From: Wenyingzhuangia aestuarii
GTDB lineage: Bacteria; Bacteroidota; Bacteroidia; Flavobacteriales; Flavobacteriaceae
Length of the DNA: 64,000 nucleotides
Direction of reading: 5' to 3'
Assembly: GCF_011927765.1 (NCBI RefSeq)
Contig: NZ_JAATJG010000001.1
Span: forward strand, 158,792-222,791
In this document: positions 61,626-64,000 of the stretch, piece by piece
How the letters are laid out: the number at the start of each line of letters is the position of its first letter
Numbering within the stretch: the first letter of the stretch is position 1
The notes under the pieces: generated by a model
The model's database searches: none
The model's input: the letters and a program-made list of their open reading frames with translations, nothing else
What the model was told of the DNA's origin: nothing
Program-made: the position numbers and the translations under genes

Positions 61626-61655
61626 CAAAAATATCAAAAAAATAATTAGGTTCAA
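61626..61655 (-). promoter_or_regulatory. Canonical promoter for the SPOR protein gene
   Basis: On the minus strand TTG (61655-61653) and TATTTTTG (61633-61626) are separated by 19 nt, matching the Bacteroidota consensus. The start codon is only 5 nt downstream, so the mRNA would have almost no leader. Confidence 0.6.
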
Positions 61656-61715
61656 GGTCAGATTTCTCTTTTTTGATAGAAACATTTTTGTAACTTATTA
61701 GGAAAAAAATTGCAT

Positions 61716-62819
61716 ATGGATATTGAAGAGCTTCAATATGCTTTAGCATTACAAGATACCAAGGGTGTTGGGAGTGTTACAGCTAAAAAATTGATTGCTA
61801 TTTATGGAAGTGCCGTTAATTTATACCAAGCACATCAAAATAAAGAGGTAAAAGCAGGGGTGAATTCTGCTATTTTTAACAAACTTTTTTCTAAAGAAGC
61901 TATTAGTAAATCTAGTAAAGAAATTGATAGAGCCTTGGCCAGAGGAATTAGCTGTATTTATTATAAAAGTGAATCATATCCTAAGCACTTGTTAAATTGT
62001 TCCGATGCTCCGGTGATTTTATTTAAAGATGGAGGAGAAAACACAAATAACTTTAAGAGAATAATTAGCGTAGTAGGTACCAGGAATATTACAGCATATG
62101 GTAGAGATTTTTGTAAAGAACTTTTAGTATCGTTAAAAGGATACAATCCATTAATTGTAAGTGGTTATGCTTTTGGAGTTGATATTTGTGCACATATTGG
62201 AGCGTTAGAAAATGATTTGTCTACGTTAGCGGTGTTGGCTCATGGTTATGGATCCGTTTATCCAAAAGAGCATAAAAAGTATTATAGAGATGTTAAAGAA
62301 AGTGGTGGGTTTCTATCTGAGTTTACTTTTGAAGAACCTCCTTACAGAGAAAACTTTTTAAAGCGAAACAGAATTGTTGCAGGAATGAGTCAGGCTACTA
62401 TTGTTGTAGAGTCTGCAGCTAAAGGTGGAGCTCTGGTTACGGCAGATATTGCAAATTCGTATAATAAAGATGTTTTTGCAGTGCCAGGTAGAACTACAGA
62501 TCCGTATAGCAAAGGATGTAATAATTTAATTAAACAACACAAGGCTGCTTTAATTACGTCTGGAGAAGATTTAATAGAGCAATTAGGCTGGAGTTCTAAA
62601 ATAGAATCTAGTCCTAAAATAGTGCAACCACAGTTATTTGTAGATGTAGAGGGAGAGGAAAAGACAGTGTACGATATGTTAGAAATATCATCTCTGTATA
62701 TGGATGAGATTTCTAGAATTAGTGGAATTCCTATTTACAAAATAGCAAATATTGTTTTTCAGTTAGAAATGAAAGGATTGGTACAAGTACTGCCCGGAAA
62801 AATGATAAAGAGAGTTTAA
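61716..62819 (+). CDS. dprA: DNA-processing protein DprA
   Basis: 367 residues from ATG 61716; a TTG at 61710 is possible. N-terminal SAM-like helices (ALQDTKGVGSVTAKKLI), the Rossmann core with VVGTRNITAYGRDF, VSGYAFGVDICAHIGALE, YPKEHKKYYRDV, FLKRNRIVAGMSQATIVVE and GGALVTADIANSY, and a C-terminal winged-helix-like domain (SLYMDEISRISGIPIYKIAN). It loads RecA on incoming single strands in transformation. The 3' end overlaps the EamA gene by 4 bases, convergently. Confidence 0.94.
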   Translation: MDIEELQYALALQDTKGVGSVTAKKLIAIYGSAVNLYQAHQNKEVKAGVNSAIFNKLFSKEAISKSSKEIDRALARGISCIYYKSESYPKHLLNCSDAPVILFKDGGENTNNFKRIISVVGTRNITAYGRDFCKELLVSLKGYNPLIVSGYAFGVDICAHIGALENDLSTLAVLAHGYGSVYPKEHKKYYRDVKESGGFLSEFTFEEPPYRENFLKRNRIVAGMSQATIVVESAAKGGALVTADIANSYNKDVFAVPGRTTDPYSKGCNNLIKQHKAALITSGEDLIEQLGWSSKIESSPKIVQPQLFVDVEGEEKTVYDMLEISSLYMDEISRISGIPIYKIANIVFQLEMKGLVQVLPGKMIKRV

Positions 62820-63679
62820 TTTTTCTTAGAAATTAAGCTTTCTAAAATTACAGCAGAAACAATAATACTACCTCCAATTAAAGTTGCTATTGTAGGTTTT
62901 TCATCTAAAAATAAATAAGCTAGAATTACTACATATACAGGTTGAATACAACTTAGTAGTGATGCGGTTGTAGCTGAAAAATATTTAAATGTTTTTACGT
63001 AATAAGTGTGTCCAATAGCAGTGGTAAAAGCTCCTAAAAATATTAAGTAAGGAAGTAAACTGTTGTAGTGAGCTACTTTAAAATCTAATAAAAATAAAAG
63101 AGGTGCTAGAAATAGAGCGATCCATCCGTTCTGATAAAACATTAGCATACTAGCATCGTAAGTAGCCACATGTTTTTTCATTAAAATATTTCGAGAGGCA
63201 AAAAATATAGCAGAAATAATTCCAAAGAAGATTCCAAGGCTAGTGTCGTTTCCAAAATTGAATTCAGGAGTTAAGATGTATAGTCCAAAAAGTACAACCA
63301 ATGCTAAGAATAAATGCTTTGGATTAAATTTTGTTTTTAATAGCAAAGGTTCTAATAAAGTGGTAAAAATAGGAAAGGTAAATAGAGCAATTACACCCAA
63401 GCCAGCACCAGCTAACTGAAGAGCATAAAAATAAGTAATCCAGTGTCCACCTTGTAAAAAGGCACAAAAAATAAAAGAAGCAGTATCTTTTTTGTAATTG
63501 TAGCTAAGAGATGTTCCTTTGATTTTGTTATAAATAGCAAGAGTAATAAAGGCAAAAAAACATCGAGACCAAATTCCTATTTCAGGTGGTAAAGATATAA
63601 AGTTTCCTAAGGGAGCGGCTCCTGCAATAATTATTAAAGCAATGTTTAACTCTATAACATTCTTAAATTCTTTTTTCAT
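62816..63679 (-). CDS. EamA/DMT-family transporter
   Basis: 287 residues, about ten hydrophobic segments in two repeated halves, the EamA layout (FFAFITLAIYNK; SLLSCIQPVYVVILAYLFLDEKP). It probably exports a metabolite. The start lies 5 nt after the dut stop codon on the same strand, so the two are co-transcribed. Confidence 0.88.
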   Translation of the reverse strand: MKKEFKNVIELNIALIIIAGAAPLGNFISLPPEIGIWSRCFFAFITLAIYNKIKGTSLSYNYKKDTASFIFCAFLQGGHWITYFYALQLAGAGLGVIALFTFPIFTTLLEPLLLKTKFNPKHLFLALVVLFGLYILTPEFNFGNDTSLGIFFGIISAIFFASRNILMKKHVATYDASMLMFYQNGWIALFLAPLLFLLDFKVAHYNSLLPYLIFLGAFTTAIGHTYYVKTFKYFSATTASLLSCIQPVYVVILAYLFLDEKPTIATLIGGSIIVSAVILESLISKKN

Positions 63680-63684
63680 GCTTT

Positions 63685-64000
63685 TTATTTAGTACCAGTA
63701 CTTCCAAATCCTCCAGTTCCTCTGTCCGTAGTGCCTAATTCTTCAACTTCTAGCCATTCAGCTTGTTCGTGTTTGGCAATTACTAGTTGAGCGATACGTT
63801 CACCATCAGTCACTTCAAAAATTTCGTTGGATAGATTTACTAAAATGACTCCTATTTCACCTCTGTAATCAGCATCTACAGTTCCTGGAGAATTTAATAC
63901 GGTAATTCCTTTTTTAGCAGCCAATCCACTTCTAGGTCTAACTTGCGCTTCGTAGCCATGTGGTAGTGCAATAAACAAACCTGTTTTTATAATGGCACGT
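63685..64000 (-). CDS. dut: dUTP diphosphatase, 5' end cut by the window edge
   Basis: About 104 codons readable; the normal length is about 145, so the N-terminal third lies outside. Motifs visible are [20 protein letters not shown] (motif 2 with the conserved Ser), [16 protein letters not shown] (motif 3 with the catalytic Asp), GERIAQLVI and the C-terminal [10 protein letters not shown] arm. It converts dUTP to dUMP. The frame continues past the window edge without a start. Confidence 0.94.
   Translation of the reverse strand, partial: RAIIKTGLFIALPHGYEAQVRPRSGLAAKKGITVLNSPGTVDADYRGEIGVILVNLSNEIFEVTDGERIAQLVIAKHEQAEWLEVEELGTTDRGTGGFGSTGTK

Noticed and set aside
1-64000. CRISPR arrays, prophage, insertion sequences or rRNA
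   Set aside because: No regularly spaced repeats, integrase, transposase, phage structural gene or rRNA-like segment was seen.

Overview
The window looks like a chromosome segment from a member of the Flavobacteriaceae (Bacteroidota), probably a marine or free-living one. The evidence is the very AT-rich sequence, promoters of the Bacteroidota type (TTG about 19-22 nt upstream of TANNTTTG), no regular Shine-Dalgarno sequences, many short lipoprotein signals, and lineage markers: GldH (gliding), PorW/SprE (type IX secretion), a RicT/PSP1 protein with a basic tail, AtpZ plus a DUF6168-type protein before atpB, and DUF4837, DUF4292 and HU-CCDC81/SPOR proteins. It is mostly core chromosome. I see no rRNA, prophage, insertion sequence or CRISPR array; one tRNA gene (Cys) is present.

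Layout: (1) 1-3469: end of a tonB gene, an apparently gene-free stretch that carries a sigma-54-like promoter followed by a terminator (candidate small RNA), then a three-gene cluster of TrhO, a TrhP-like U32 protein and a ferredoxin, which points to tRNA U34 hydroxylation. (2) 3609-12204: a long co-directional run, ricT-gldH-PBP1A-exonuclease III-OmpA lipoprotein-LysM lytic transglycosylase-DUF4837, dominated by envelope functions. (3) 12194-17357: a lone ABC ATPase, an outer-membrane protein, thioredoxin and glutaminyl-tRNA synthetase with a C-terminal extension. (4) 17591-22200: a periplasmic-type molybdenum hydroxylase operon (2Fe-2S subunit, Moco subunit, XdhC, MobA/MocA-like protein), then folB. 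(5) 22270-22699: tRNA-Cys with a palindrome on its promoter and a degraded copy of its 3' end. (6) 22700-27578: a four-gene, tightly overlapping operon that reads as a glucosylglycerate (or mannosylglycerate) synthesis and recycling pathway. (7) 27665-35295: metallo-hydrolase, S8 protease with a large insertion, M1 aminopeptidase, nitronate monooxygenase-like enzyme and PorW/SprE. (8) 35326-41605: bactofilin overlapping atpZ, then atpB-E-F-H-A-G, interrupted by two strong hairpins; atpD and atpC are not here. (9) 41695-44623: phosphoesterase, small membrane protein, trmB, an outer-membrane protein and an alkyltransferase-like protein. (10) 44781-51774: the most unusual block, with two half-length DUF4331 proteins, a TPR lipoprotein, a TonB-dependent receptor with a His-rich plug and a facing ECF sigma/anti-sigma pair. 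(11) 51927-64000: Mrp and Nfu Fe-S assembly proteins, ABC-F protein, glucosaminidase, fused oligopeptide ABC ATPase, DUF4292, EnvC-like protein, thioesterase, SPOR protein, dprA, EamA transporter and the end of dut.

The strongest candidates for something undescribed are the split-DUF4331/TonB receptor/ECF module, the possible sigma-54-driven small RNA at about 774-870, the trhO-trhP-ferredoxin cluster, and the complete glycosylglycerate operon. All functional statements come from reading motifs and context; no database search was run.
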